This document shows positions 29,738-38,687 of a stretch of DNA of 64,000 bases, piece after piece; the stretch's first letter is position 1, and every line of letters starts with the position of its first letter. Position numbers and translations under genes: made by a program. The notes beneath the pieces were generated by a model, which was given only the letters and a program-made list of their open reading frames with translations, was not told where the DNA came from and ran no database searches. The DNA is from Chitinimonas viridis (GTDB taxonomy: Bacteria > Pseudomonadota > Gammaproteobacteria > Burkholderiales > Chitinimonadaceae). The stretch covers positions 186,001 to 250,000 of the forward strand of contig NZ_JAUFPU010000002.1 in NCBI RefSeq assembly GCF_030409555.1, given 5' to 3'.

Positions 29738-30808
29738 ATGACTTCCATGCAACGCTCACAACGCACCCTGTTTGCCGGCCTGCTGGCCACCGGCCTGCTC
29801 AGCGCCGACCTGCAAGCCGCACAGCCCGACATGACCATAGACGCCAAGGTACGCCAGGAAGTCATCAGCAATACCATCAAGTACCTGGGTGACAACTATG
29901 TCTTCCCCGACATGGCCAACAAGCTGGTGCAAGACCTCAAGGCACGGCAACAGCGTGGCGAATACGACAAGCTCACCAGCGCCACCGAGTTTGCCAAGCA
30001 GCTGACCGCCGACATGCAGGCCCTGAGCCGCGACAAGCACCTGAATGCCCGCTATCGGCACGAACCCATTGCCGACGACCGCACCACGGCCAGTGAGTCG
30101 GCCGAGGAATTGGCACGCTATGCCCGCCAGGCTCGGGCCCTTAACTATGGTTTCAGCAAGATTGAGCGGCTGCCGGGCAATGTAGGGTATCTGAAGCTGG
30201 ACGGCTTTGAAGACCCCTCGGTCGGAGGCGCCACTGCCACCGCAGCCATGAACCTGCTGGCCAACAGCGAGGCGCTGATTGTAGACCTGCGCGAGAACGG
30301 CGGCGGCAGCCCGGAGATGGTGCAATGGATCACCTCCTACCTGTTTGGCACCACCCCGGTACACCTGAATGACCTCTATTACCGGCCACAGAATGAAACC
30401 ACCCAGTACTGGACCCATGCCCATGTGCCGGGTGCCCGCATGGCTGACACCCCCGTCTATGTGCTGACCGCCAAGCGTACTTTCTCGGCAGCCGAGGAGT
30501 TCAGCTACAACCTGAAGAACCTCAAGCGCGCCACCCTCGTCGGCGAAACCACTGGCGGCGGCGCCCATCCCGGCGACCGTTATCGGGCACACGCGCACTT
30601 CAGCGTGTTTGTTCCCACCGGCCGCGCCATCAACCCCATCAGCAAGACCAACTGGGAAGGCACGGGTGTAGTACCGGACGTGGCCGTGCCTGCGGCGGAG
30701 GCCCTGGCCACCGCACACAAGCTGGCCCTGGAAAAGCTGGCCAAGGACGGACGCGACGAACCAGCCCGCAAGATGGCAGCCATGGCCCTGAGCAAGCCGG
30801 CCAATTAA
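29738..30808 (+). CDS. S41 family periplasmic serine peptidase
   Basis: 356 residues. A signal peptide covers about the first 27 (TLFAGLLATGLLSADLQAA). The mature part contains an N-terminal helical domain typical of IRBP-like S41 members, then NVGYLKLDGFEDP, EALIVDLRENGGGSPEMVQWITSYLFG and the catalytic Ser in TAKRTFSAAEEFSYNLKNLKRATLVGETTGGGAHPG. No PDZ domain is seen, so it is closer to the tail-specific/IRBP branch than to CtpA. A good bidirectional terminator follows. An ATG at 29747 is an alternative start. Confidence 0.85.
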   Translation: MTSMQRSQRTLFAGLLATGLLSADLQAAQPDMTIDAKVRQEVISNTIKYLGDNYVFPDMANKLVQDLKARQQRGEYDKLTSATEFAKQLTADMQALSRDKHLNARYRHEPIADDRTTASESAEELARYARQARALNYGFSKIERLPGNVGYLKLDGFEDPSVGGATATAAMNLLANSEALIVDLRENGGGSPEMVQWITSYLFGTTPVHLNDLYYRPQNETTQYWTHAHVPGARMADTPVYVLTAKRTFSAAEEFSYNLKNLKRATLVGETTGGGAHPGDRYRAHAHFSVFVPTGRAINPISKTNWEGTGVVPDVAVPAAEALATAHKLALEKLAKDGRDEPARKMAAMALSKPAN

Positions 30809-30824
30809 GGTATCTCGCGGCACC

Positions 30825-30860
30825 ATGCAAAACGGCACCTCCAGGGGTGCCGTTTTGCAT
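30825..30860. terminator. Bidirectional rho-independent terminator
   Basis: Fifteen-base arms ATGCAAAACGGCACC and GGTGCCGTTTTGCAT around a six-base loop, with A-runs and T-runs inside the arms. It sits between convergent genes, the S41 peptidase (plus) and the desaturase (minus). Confidence 0.85.
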
Positions 30861-30877
30861 GCCAGTGACTGCCGGGT

Positions 30878-31954
30878 TCAAACAGGCTGCATGGCCGGCC
30901 GGCTGGGGAAGGCGTGGCGGAACAGGCGCACCAGCACGGTGAAGAACTGCCCGGCAAAGCTGCCGGTGTTGTAATGCTGACCATAGCGCTGGCAGATTTC
31001 GCGTACTTCCACCGCCATGCTGGCATAGCGGCGCGCGGGGATATCCGGAAACAGATGGTGCTCGATCTGATGGCTGAGATTGCCGGTCAGGAAGTGCAGC
31101 CAACGGCTGCCCGAGAGATTCGAGGAACCGCGTAGCTGCCGCACATACCAGCCACCACGGGTCTCGTCCTTGAGTACGGATAGCGGAAAGACTTCGGCGT
31201 CCTCGGTGAAATGGCCGCAGAAGATCACGGTGAAGGTCCACAGATTACGCAGCAGATTGGCCACCGCATTGCCGGCCAGCACCGCCAGCCAGTGCGGCCC
31301 GGCGATCAGCGGGAAGAACACATAGTCCTTGATGAACTTGCGCCATAGCTTGCGCAGCACCGGTGGCGCCTTGACCTTGAGTTCGGACAGTTTGGCGCGG
31401 CCCCGCAGATAGCGGTCCAGCTTGAGGTCGAAGACCGCGATGGCGTACTCGAAGAACACCGCCTGCAGCAATGCCCACAGGGGCTGCAGCAGGTAGAAGG
31501 GCCGCCAGCGTTGTTCGGCAAAGATGCGCACCGTGCCGTAGCCGATGTCGTGATCCTTGCCCAGCACATTGGTGTAGGTGTGGTGTTGGTAGTTGTGCGT
31601 GCGTCGCCAGGCATCGCTGGTGCAGCTATGGTCCCACTCAAAGTGCTTGCCCGAAAATTCCGGGTCGTTCATGAAGTCATACTGGCCATGCATCACATTG
31701 TGGCCCAGCTCCATATTGTCCACGATCTTGGAGAAGGCCAGCAGCAGCACACCCAGGCACCAGGTGGGCGGGAAAAAACCAGCAAACAGCATCAGCCGGC
31801 CAGCCAGCTCGGTAATGCGTACGCTGGCACGGACACGGCGGATATACCGTGCATCGGCCTCGCCCAGCTCGGCCAGGTGGCGGTTGCGCAGGGCATCCAG
31901 CTCGGCCCCGAAGGCCGCCAGCTGGTCTGGGTTCAAGCTCAGACTTTTACTCAT
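30878..31954 (-). CDS. desB: Membrane acyl-CoA/phospholipid fatty acid desaturase
   Basis: 358 residues with the three His boxes of the FA_desaturase family: HNVMH (about 85-89), HNYQHH (120-125) and NLSHQIEHHLFP near 300. Hydrophobic helices lie at about 50-75 and 195-235. It introduces a double bond into acyl chains at the inner membrane, using electrons from the neighbouring reductase. The gene begins 11 bp after that reductase's stop and is preceded by GAGG. The pair with a divergent TetR regulator resembles the desCB/desT arrangement of pseudomonads, where it restores unsaturation. The symbol follows that analogy and is provisional. Confidence 0.85.
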   Translation of the reverse strand: MSKSLSLNPDQLAAFGAELDALRNRHLAELGEADARYIRRVRASVRITELAGRLMLFAGFFPPTWCLGVLLLAFSKIVDNMELGHNVMHGQYDFMNDPEFSGKHFEWDHSCTSDAWRRTHNYQHHTYTNVLGKDHDIGYGTVRIFAEQRWRPFYLLQPLWALLQAVFFEYAIAVFDLKLDRYLRGRAKLSELKVKAPPVLRKLWRKFIKDYVFFPLIAGPHWLAVLAGNAVANLLRNLWTFTVIFCGHFTEDAEVFPLSVLKDETRGGWYVRQLRGSSNLSGSRWLHFLTGNLSHQIEHHLFPDIPARRYASMAVEVREICQRYGQHYNTGSFAGQFFTVLVRLFRHAFPSRPAMQPV

Positions 31955-31965
31955 GGTGGCCTCGT

Positions 31966-33051
31966 TTACAGATCCAGCACGACATTGCCCACGGGTGCCG
32001 TGATGCACAGCCGTATGGTTTCGTCAGGCTTGGTGGAAATCTCGCCAGTACGCAGGTCGCGCACGGCGCCTTCGCGCTTCTGGCAGGTACAGGTATTACA
32101 GATACCCATGCGGCAACCGCTGGCAGGCTTGAGGCCATGCGCCTCGGCTTGCTCAAGCAAGGTGCCGCCGGTACGGCCAGCCAGCTGCCGGCGTGCCCTG
32201 GCAAAGGTCAGCGTCACCGGCTTATCGTCTTCCAGGTGCCAGGTAGGCGGCGTAAACGACTCACAGGCCAGACCTTGCCAACCGCGCTGCTGCCATACCG
32301 CCTGCACTGCCTCGGTAAAACCATGGCTGCCACAGGCGAACACCGCGCTGCCCTCGGCCTTGGGTACCAGGGCATCGAGCTGGGCGGCGCTGAAGCGTCC
32401 AGCCTGCTCCCCCGCCTGGGCTTGCTCCCCGGTGAGGCAGACATGCAGATGCAGGCCTGGGTAGGCCCGCAACTCGTCCAGATAAGCCATTTGGTTACGT
32501 TGGCGGCCGTAATAGAGCAGATTCAGCTCGCCCTGATAGCCACGGGCCTTGAGCTCGCGCAGCATGGCCAGGATGGGGGTAATGCCGCTGCCGGCAGCCA
32601 GGAACAGCAAACGGGGCGGCAAGGTATCGGGCAGCACGAAGTCACCTTCGGCCTGGCCTATCTCCAGATAGCCGATGGAGTCGGCCTCCTCGTGCAGCAG
32701 GCTGGAGACCAGGCCTTCCTTCAGGCGCTTGATGGCGATCTCGATACGGCCATTGGCTGCCCGCATGGGGCTGTAGCGGCGGGTATGCCGCACGCCGTCT
32801 TTCTCCAGCGTCACGGCCACATGTTGGCCCGCGCGAAAACCACGCCAGTTACGGCTGGGCGATAGTGTCAGCACCACGGTGGCCTCGCCCTCCAGCCGGC
32901 GGGCCTTGAGCCGGGCGAATACCCGGCGCAATTGCAGTTGGGGGTGCAGCAGGCGGCCGTAGTAATCAAATACGTCCTCGCGCAGAAAGGCGGCCAGCGG
33001 ACGTGTCAGCGGCAGGGCGAGGTTGACGAGCGCAGCGGGGATAAGCGGCAT
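31966..33051 (-). CDS. desC: Ferredoxin-NAD(P)H reductase-type electron donor for the desaturase
   Basis: 361 residues. An FAD-binding barrel (RRYSPMRAANGRIEIAIKRL), an NAD(P)-binding half (LLFLAAGSGITPILAMLRELKARG, VFACGSHGFTEAVQAVW) and a C-terminal plant-type 2Fe-2S domain with the cysteine set C-x4-C-x2-C then C: SGCRMGICNTCTCQKREGAVRDLRTG and RLCITAP. This is the domain order of oxygenase and desaturase reductases such as DesC. It is transcribed before the desaturase gene and its promoter region holds two matching operator palindromes. The symbol is provisional by analogy. Confidence 0.85.
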   Translation of the reverse strand: MPLIPAALVNLALPLTRPLAAFLREDVFDYYGRLLHPQLQLRRVFARLKARRLEGEATVVLTLSPSRNWRGFRAGQHVAVTLEKDGVRHTRRYSPMRAANGRIEIAIKRLKEGLVSSLLHEEADSIGYLEIGQAEGDFVLPDTLPPRLLFLAAGSGITPILAMLRELKARGYQGELNLLYYGRQRNQMAYLDELRAYPGLHLHVCLTGEQAQAGEQAGRFSAAQLDALVPKAEGSAVFACGSHGFTEAVQAVWQQRGWQGLACESFTPPTWHLEDDKPVTLTFARARRQLAGRTGGTLLEQAEAHGLKPASGCRMGICNTCTCQKREGAVRDLRTGEISTKPDETIRLCITAPVGNVVLDL

Positions 33052-33065
33052 GTCTGAGATTGAGA

Positions 33066-33083
33066 AGTGAACAAGTGTTTACC
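33066..33083. promoter_or_regulatory. DesT/FabR-type operator 1
   Basis: AGTGAACAAGTGTTTACC is an imperfect palindrome with AGTGAACA and TGTTTACC arms, close to the AGTGAAC...GTTGACT operator I recall for DesT. It lies 14 bp before the reductase start. Confidence 0.6.
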
Positions 33084-33106
33084 AAGATGCCAGTCAAATG
33101 CAACTC

Positions 33107-33124
33107 AGTCAACAGTTGTTCACT
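33107..33124. promoter_or_regulatory. DesT/FabR-type operator 2
   Basis: AGTCAACAGTTGTTCACT is a nearly perfect palindrome (one mismatched pair) with arms AGTCAACA and TGTTCACT. It is 41 bp from operator 1, centre to centre, and lies between the divergent genes. Confidence 0.65.
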
Positions 33125-33199
33125 AAATATTCTACAGGCTGCCCCAAGGTAGCCGCCTTCTGCTACATTGCAGCGCAATTGCATGATTACCTTGGGTAT

Positions 33200-33847
33200 A
33201 TGACTTTGTTGATACGCGCAGAAAAGAAACAGCAGACCCGCCAGGCCCTGCTGGACGCCGCACTGACCCTGATGGCCGATGGCCAGGGTTTCAGCGCCGT
33301 CAGTCTGCGTGAAGTCACCCGTCAGGTGGGTATCGTGCCGGCGGCCTTCTATCGCCACTTTCCCGACATGGACGCGCTGGGCCTCGCCCTGGTCGAACAG
33401 GTGAGTTCCACCTTCCGCGAGGCCATACGGCTGGTTCGCCGCAATGAGCTGGAACAATATGGTGCCATTCATGCTTCGGTACGCATATTTGCCGAGTACG
33501 TGGTGGCCTACCGCCAGCACTTCCTGTTTCTGGCGCGGGAGCAATACGGCGGCTCAGCCGCCGTGCGGCAGGCCATCAACGCCATGCAGCGTGATTTCAT
33601 TACCGATCTGGAGGCGGATCTGGCGCTCAGCCCACGGCTCAGTCATCTGGGCCCGGAAGACTACGAAGTCCTGGCCAGCCTGGTGGTGAAAACGGTATTC
33701 ACCACCCTGCCCGAGCTGATCAACCCGCATGAGTCCCACCAGCCCGACAGCCGCAGCCCGGCTCATCAATTGGAAGACAAACTGCGCTTTATCCTGATCG
33801 GCGCCAAGCACTGGCGTGGCATCAAGGCACGCACGGACGGCGACTGA
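33200..33847 (+). CDS. TetR family regulator, FabR/DesT type
   Basis: 215 residues, the length of FabR. The N-terminal HTH is present (TRQALLDAALTLMADGQGFSAVSLREVTRQVGIVPAAFYRHFPDMDALGLALVEQ), with the FabR-like VPAAFYRHFPDM recognition helix region. The C-terminal helical domain would bind acyl-CoA or acyl-ACP. In FabR/DesT the protein senses the balance of saturated and unsaturated acyl chains and controls desaturase or fabA/fabB genes. It is divergent from the reductase-desaturase pair. The upstream ATG at 33098 would start just before the second operator, so 33200 is preferred. Confidence 0.85.
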   Translation: MTLLIRAEKKQQTRQALLDAALTLMADGQGFSAVSLREVTRQVGIVPAAFYRHFPDMDALGLALVEQVSSTFREAIRLVRRNELEQYGAIHASVRIFAEYVVAYRQHFLFLAREQYGGSAAVRQAINAMQRDFITDLEADLALSPRLSHLGPEDYEVLASLVVKTVFTTLPELINPHESHQPDSRSPAHQLEDKLRFILIGAKHWRGIKARTDGD

Positions 33848-33852
33848 CCCCG

Positions 33853-34674
33853 TCAGGATCGAAGCAAGGACAATACCGCACGCGGCTGGGCATTGGCCTG
33901 CGCCTGCATGGCAATGCCGGCCTGGGCACGGATATTGGCAGCGGCCAGATCCGCCGATGTTTTGGCATAGTCGGTATCGCCAATGCGGCTTTTCGCCGCC
34001 GACAGGTTTTCGCTGCTGTTACGCAGGGCATCAATGCTGGCGCCAAAGCGGCTGCTCACGGCGCCCAGGGTGGCGCGCTGGCTGCTTAAGGTGCCGATAT
34101 CGGCGTCGATGCGGCCCAAGGCCTGCTGTGCCTTGGCCGGGCTGGACAAATCAACCCGTCCTGCGGCACTGGCCACCACGCCGGATGACAGATCGCCCAG
34201 TGCCAGATTGATCTCATTGCCCGCATTGGGCCCCGCCTGAAAGCGCAAGGTATTACCCTGGAACAGGGCCTGGCCATTGAAGTTGGCGCTGGAGAGGGTA
34301 TCGGCACTGGCCTGGCTTAGCGCATCCGCCTCACTTTGCAGGGCCGCCCTGTCTTGCGCGTTCAGGGTGCCATTGCCGGCCTGCACCGCCAGTTCGCGGA
34401 TACGTTGGCTATTGTCGCCCACGCTGCTCAAAGCGCCCTCGGCCGTTTGCGCCAGCGATATCCCATCGCTCAGATTGCGCGCGGCCTGGTTGCTACCGGT
34501 AATCTGCGCGGCAAAGCGCTCGACGATGGCGCTGGCCGCGGCATCGACCGCTGCGCTGGTCAACCGCTTGCCCGACGACAACTGCCCCAAGGCCAGTCCC
34601 TGGGCATCACGGCTGGGCTGTAGATTGCGCTGCGCATTGAGCGCAGGCAGGTTGCTGGCTATACCCTTGATCAT
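33853..34674 (-). CDS. Short flagellin-like protein
   Basis: 273 residues with intact flagellin ends: an N-terminal helix (ASNLPALNAQRNLQPSRDAQGLALGQLSSGKRL, AAQITGSNQAARNLSDGISLAQTAEGAL) and the C-terminal helix ending (QAQANAQPRAVLSLLRS). The variable D2/D3 region is almost absent. It is exported by the flagellar apparatus in known cases. No other flagellar gene is in this window. The start is preceded by GGGGGAG. It could be a minor filament subunit. Confidence 0.85.
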   Translation of the reverse strand: MIKGIASNLPALNAQRNLQPSRDAQGLALGQLSSGKRLTSAAVDAAASAIVERFAAQITGSNQAARNLSDGISLAQTAEGALSSVGDNSQRIRELAVQAGNGTLNAQDRAALQSEADALSQASADTLSSANFNGQALFQGNTLRFQAGPNAGNEINLALGDLSSGVVASAAGRVDLSSPAKAQQALGRIDADIGTLSSQRATLGAVSSRFGASIDALRNSSENLSAAKSRIGDTDYAKTSADLAAANIRAQAGIAMQAQANAQPRAVLSLLRS

Positions 34675-34818
34675 GGCTCGCTCCCCCGCTGAATATCTCG
34701 CTTGGAACGAGCTTAGGCCAGCCAGTTGCAGGCTGTGGCAACTAGCCGACTAGCGGGCAGGCACCCTGAACGGCCGCCATGGCCGACAGGCTACCCACCC
34801 ACAGGCTGAGCCTGCCCT

Positions 34819-35250
34819 TTACTCCAGGCCCTTGGCCAGCGCCGCTACCGATTGCGCATCCGGCAGATGCGCCAGGGAGCTGAGGAAGGCCACGCGTACC
34901 TCGGCAGTCCGCTCTTGCACCACGGCCTCGGGCAAACCCAACTGGGCCGCGATAGCGGCGATCGCGACCTTCTCTTCTGCGCTGTAGTGGCCATCGGCAA
35001 AGGCGCAGGCCAGGCACAGGTCCAATACCAGCTGCTTGTGCCCGGCCGAGGCAAACAGCCCAGCAGCGAAGGCTTCGGTGGTATTGGCATCGAACACCCC
35101 CAGGGCGGGTTCAGCCTGCTGCCAGAAGCCGCTGATCAGGCTTGATTCCGCCGGGTGCAGGCCATGCGAGCGGGCCACCTGCAACATGGCCAGACAGCTG
35201 GATTTGACCTGTTCGGCAGAAAACGCGGGCAAGGTTTGATCGATAAACAT
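34819..35250 (-). CDS. TerB-like (tellurite resistance) protein
   Basis: 143 residues, all-helical. The core CLACAFADGHYSAEEKVAIAAIAAQLGLPEAVVQ is the TerB/DjlA-like metal-binding motif, with an acidic ADGHYS-E pattern at about residues 91-98. TerB proteins are cytosolic and membrane-associated and are found in stress and defence systems. It is the last gene of a six-gene run of tightly spaced genes with an AAA+ ATPase 9 bp upstream. Confidence 0.75.
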   Translation of the reverse strand: MFIDQTLPAFSAEQVKSSCLAMLQVARSHGLHPAESSLISGFWQQAEPALGVFDANTTEAFAAGLFASAGHKQLVLDLCLACAFADGHYSAEEKVAIAAIAAQLGLPEAVVQERTAEVRVAFLSSLAHLPDAQSVAALAKGLE

Positions 35251-35259
35251 GAAGTCTCC

Positions 35260-37062
35260 TCAATGAATGATGTGCTGCAGTTGTAGCAACTGCGCTTGCA
35301 TGGCTTCGGTGCTCAGGTCTTGCAGATGGGCGGGCAACCAGGATCGGCGCGAGCATTCCAGCGCCGCCAGCAACTCCATGTAACGAACCATATTCCTGTC
35401 CTGCGGCGGCATGAAGTCGGCCACCGCCTGCTCGAACTGTTCGGCACTGATGCTGCTGCCCTGGTCGCTGACGCTGGCCGCAGCCAGCAGCACCACGGCC
35501 TCAAGATCAGCATTGGAATACCCGGCCAGCGGCGTACAGGCTTGCAGGCGCTGTGCATCGGTAGCCACCCAGGCCATACCGTGCCGCGCCAGCAGTGCGC
35601 CTACAATTTCGACCCGCTCGGCATCGGTCTGGGCGTAGAAAAACGGTAATTTGACGTCCAGCCGGCCTGGCCGCTTGATATCGATATCGAGCTTGTCCGG
35701 CCGGTTGGTCATCATGATGAACAGCACCCGCCCACGGTTTTCGGGTTCGGACATAAACGTCTTCAAGCGGGCAATCACGCGAGAGCTGGTGCCGCCATCG
35801 CTGTCTTCGCTACGTGAACCAAAGCTGCGATCGCCCTCGTCTATCACCAGCGCAACCGGCCCCATGACCTTGACCATGGCCAGTACCCGCTCAAGGTTGG
35901 ACTCGGTGGCACCTACCCATTGTGAGCGGAAATTCTTCAGCATGACGCCGTTGAGACCCGCCTCTTTCAGGAAGGCCTTGATCACAAAGGTCTTGCCCGA
36001 CCCCATGGGGCCGACTGCCAGCAGCCCCATGGGCGCCCGGCGTATGTCACCTTCTCGCAGCGCCTTGGCCACGCGTGCCAGTTCGGTCTTGATGGCACCA
36101 TTGCCACCAACCACTTCCAGGCCATGCCGGGGCTCGATGAACTCGATCAGGCCCGAGCATTCCTTTTCCAGGATTTCCCGCTTGCGGCGGCGGATGACCG
36201 CCATCACCTCGTCTTCACCCTCCTCGTGTTCCTCAGGGGTGGCCGGTGCAATCAGGGCGCGGATGGCCTGCCTGCTCATGCCTGCGGTCACCCGGGCGAA
36301 CTCCTGGGCACGGCTTGCTGCATCAGGACTATCACCGAGCAGCCCGGCGATATAGCTGCGCCGCGCCGCTTCATCCAAGCCATCGGCACGGCCGTGGTCG
36401 CTGACGATGCTGGATATCTGCACCAGGCGCAGACCGGCCGTCTGCTCCGCAATGCGGGTGCGCTGCTCGGCCGACAAGGCCGGGGCGAATTGGGCGATGG
36501 CCTCGGTGCGGGCAGCCTCGTCCGGCAAACCCAGGTCGATGGCGATAATGCGTGGGTTGCTCAGCAGCGCGGGCGCCAGCGAGGTCAGTGTCTCGGCCAC
36601 CAGGATGATGATGGCGTCGGACCTGCCCAGCGCCTCGTCCAGAGACCAGCGATGGAGGGTAGTGACGGCAGCCCGCTCTTCAAAGGACAGATGGTGTGTC
36701 TCGGCAGCCGGGAACAGGGTCTCGGCATAGGGCACCACCACAGCCGTATTGTGGTGGGTACGCATATGGCTCTCCAGGTACTGGAGGGCACCACCCAGGC
36801 CTTTCTCCTGCAGGCCATCGAGCGAGGGCAAGGCCCGCTGGCTGCGCACTATCCTCACCCCCTGGGCCAGGCTCAGTTCCAGCAGGCTGTCCTTTTTGGC
36901 CAGCATGCTGTCCAGCACACGGGGCAGCGCAGCGTAGTCCTTGCCCAGCGGGTAGCTGTCGAACACATTGCCATGCAGGACAAAGACATTGGCCTCGCCC
37001 GCCAGATAGCGCTCACGCAGGATGTCGGCCCAGGCCGGCATTTTGATCGGTTCCGCGCTCAT
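35260..37062 (-). CDS. AAA+ ATPase of the PspA/TerB cassette
   Basis: 600 residues. The C-terminal half is a classical AAA+ domain: Walker A GPMGSGKT (351-358), pore-loop-like FRSQWVGATESNLERVLAMVK, Walker B VALVIDEGD (403-411), sensor VLFIMMTNRPDKLD and arginine-finger region DIKRPGRLD. The N-terminal 280 residues look like a degenerate AAA+ module (VFVLHGNVFDSYPLG ... AIIILVAETLTSL) without a Walker A motif. It begins 15 bp after the PspA gene. A likely role is remodelling of the PspA polymer or a membrane client, as ESCRT-III-type proteins need AAA partners; this is inference. Confidence 0.8.
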   Translation of the reverse strand: MSAEPIKMPAWADILRERYLAGEANVFVLHGNVFDSYPLGKDYAALPRVLDSMLAKKDSLLELSLAQGVRIVRSQRALPSLDGLQEKGLGGALQYLESHMRTHHNTAVVVPYAETLFPAAETHHLSFEERAAVTTLHRWSLDEALGRSDAIIILVAETLTSLAPALLSNPRIIAIDLGLPDEAARTEAIAQFAPALSAEQRTRIAEQTAGLRLVQISSIVSDHGRADGLDEAARRSYIAGLLGDSPDAASRAQEFARVTAGMSRQAIRALIAPATPEEHEEGEDEVMAVIRRRKREILEKECSGLIEFIEPRHGLEVVGGNGAIKTELARVAKALREGDIRRAPMGLLAVGPMGSGKTFVIKAFLKEAGLNGVMLKNFRSQWVGATESNLERVLAMVKVMGPVALVIDEGDRSFGSRSEDSDGGTSSRVIARLKTFMSEPENRGRVLFIMMTNRPDKLDIDIKRPGRLDVKLPFFYAQTDAERVEIVGALLARHGMAWVATDAQRLQACTPLAGYSNADLEAVVLLAAASVSDQGSSISAEQFEQAVADFMPPQDRNMVRYMELLAALECSRRSWLPAHLQDLSTEAMQAQLLQLQHIIH

Positions 37063-37077
37063 GATCCGGCTCCCGCC

Positions 37078-37785
37078 TTAGAGGGTTTTGCTACCGGCAG
37101 CCTTGGCGGCCTGGGCTTCCTTCAGCTTTTCCAGCGTGGCGCGGGCCGAGATGGCGCCGCTGGAGACGCGCAGCTGTGCCAGCTTGTTGTCCAGGTCCGA
37201 ATCGGCCAGTTCGGCGCCGAGCTTGGCGCGGGCCGCCGTGTTGTTGATGTGCTCGCGGACATTATCCAGCGCCCGTACATCCGCCTCCACCGACAGCCCC
37301 TCCAGCTGATCCTGAATCTGGATGCGGGCCTGCGCACTCTGCAGCTTGGCCAGCATGGAATCCCGCTCGTCCTTCAACTTGGCGATCTCGGCCTTCATGC
37401 TGTTGAGAGAGGACTTGGCTTCCTCGGCATCGCGGCGCGACTGCTCGAACTCCACCGACAGCGACGCTATCGACGCCTCCAGCGCCTCCTTCTTCTGTAT
37501 CAGCACCACGGCCAGGTCATCCTGCCCGGTGGCAACCGCTGCCTCCAGGTCAGCCGCCACCCGCTTCAGTTCCTCGCCTTGCTTGTTGAGGCGGGAATCG
37601 ATGTCTTCGCGCCGACGCAGGACGGCAGCGGTGACATCCTTGAGCTTGGCGTACTTGGACACCATGGCATCGATGCGATTCTGGTAGGCGATCTCCGGGT
37701 GCTCCTTTTCCACATCCTGTATCCACAAAGACATGAAACCCTTGAACAGATTGCCTACCCGCGAGAAGAAGCTGATGTCGGACAT
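37078..37785 (-). CDS. PspA/IM30 family protein
   Basis: 235 residues, almost wholly coiled coil after a short amphipathic start (MSDISFFSRVGNLFKGFMSLWIQDVEKEHPEIAYQN). The heptad-rich stretch about 40-180 and the ISARATLEKLKEAQ end fit the PspA/IM30 (ESCRT-III related) family that binds and stabilises stressed inner membranes. It has no PspF-type regulator or PspBC genes nearby, and so is not a canonical Psp operon. It lies between a membrane protein gene (38 bp upstream) and the AAA+ gene (15 bp downstream). Confidence 0.85.
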   Translation of the reverse strand: MSDISFFSRVGNLFKGFMSLWIQDVEKEHPEIAYQNRIDAMVSKYAKLKDVTAAVLRRREDIDSRLNKQGEELKRVAADLEAAVATGQDDLAVVLIQKKEALEASIASLSVEFEQSRRDAEEAKSSLNSMKAEIAKLKDERDSMLAKLQSAQARIQIQDQLEGLSVEADVRALDNVREHINNTAARAKLGAELADSDLDNKLAQLRVSSGAISARATLEKLKEAQAAKAAGSKTL

Positions 37786-37823
37786 GATTTTCCTTCCTGA
37801 TTGTTCAATGTAAGGCGCTATGG

Positions 37824-38678
37824 CTAACGAGCCGAGCGGACGCTTGCGGCGTCGCCCGTGCGTTTCGTGGTTGGGCTGGGTATGGCGCCCGAAATATCCT
37901 CGGCAATCTCCGATTCAATGTCCTGCCGCAGACGCAGGCTGGCGATGGCACCGCTAAGGCGTGCGCCATCGTTCTGTGTGCTCTCGCCCATGACGATCTG
38001 ATAAATCTCGGCCAGTTGGTCGGGCAAGGCGACGATGGCAGCCTCGATTGCCGTGCGCTTGCTGAGCATGCGCTGATGCCGGGCAATCAAAGCCTCATAC
38101 TCGTCCCGCGCCCGTTCAAGCTGGCGGATATCGCTACCGGCCCTGGGGTCGTCGATCTGGTTGACGATGTGGTCCAGCTTGCGATGTATATCCTTGAGAT
38201 CTATCGCGCTGGTGCGCTCATCCATCACCATCAGCGACAGATGCAGGCCCAGGTATTCGCTGGGCACATCCGCAATGCGTTCCAGATCCTCCAGCCTGAG
38301 CGTGCCTGGCTTCTTGCCCGCCAGTTCCAGCAGGCTGGCCACCTGCTGCGCAATGGCCCGGTGGCCCTCCTCATACTTGCGGAACTGATTGGGGCTGGAA
38401 CAACGCCTGCGTATCTCACCCATCACCCGCTGCGTATGCTCCACCCTATGCTGCTTGCCACGCCGGGTATCGGCCCAATGCCTGAACGTGGTCATGTCGG
38501 GCACGAACAGACAGGCCACGAACTCCAGCGCCAGCGTGCCCAGCAAGGGGAATGCCGCCCCCAGTAAGCCATAGGGAAACGACAGGAAGACAGCCGTGGC
38601 CACCCCGCCCAGCAGCAAACTGACATTGCCTGGGCTTTGCAGAAAATCCGATAAGTAGCTTGGCTTGTTATCACTCAT
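37824..38678 (-). CDS. Membrane protein with long helical cytoplasmic part, unknown
   Basis: 284 residues. Two hydrophobic helices at about 17-37 and 40-60 (NVSLLLGGVATAVFLSFPYGLLGAAFPLLGTLALEFVACLFV) are followed by about 220 mostly helical, charged residues: YEEGHRAIAQQVASLLELAG, LDHIVNQID, IRQLERARDEYEALIARHQRMLSKRTAI. I recognise no family. The topology suits a membrane anchor for cytosolic partners, and the gene sits 9 bp downstream of the SBP-LysM gene and 38 bp before PspA, in the same run. Confidence 0.7.
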   Translation of the reverse strand: MSDNKPSYLSDFLQSPGNVSLLLGGVATAVFLSFPYGLLGAAFPLLGTLALEFVACLFVPDMTTFRHWADTRRGKQHRVEHTQRVMGEIRRRCSSPNQFRKYEEGHRAIAQQVASLLELAGKKPGTLRLEDLERIADVPSEYLGLHLSLMVMDERTSAIDLKDIHRKLDHIVNQIDDPRAGSDIRQLERARDEYEALIARHQRMLSKRTAIEAAIVALPDQLAEIYQIVMGESTQNDGARLSGAIASLRLRQDIESEIAEDISGAIPSPTTKRTGDAASVRSAR

Positions 38679-38687
38679 CGCAGCGCA

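Noticed and set aside
34675-34818. Sigma-28 or sigma-54 promoter for the flagellin gene
   Set aside because: Spacing and bases do not fit either consensus.
36124-37800. 558-codon plus-strand frame over the AAA+ and PspA genes
   Set aside because: Long only because the opposite strand is coding; the minus-strand proteins have clear Walker and PspA motifs.
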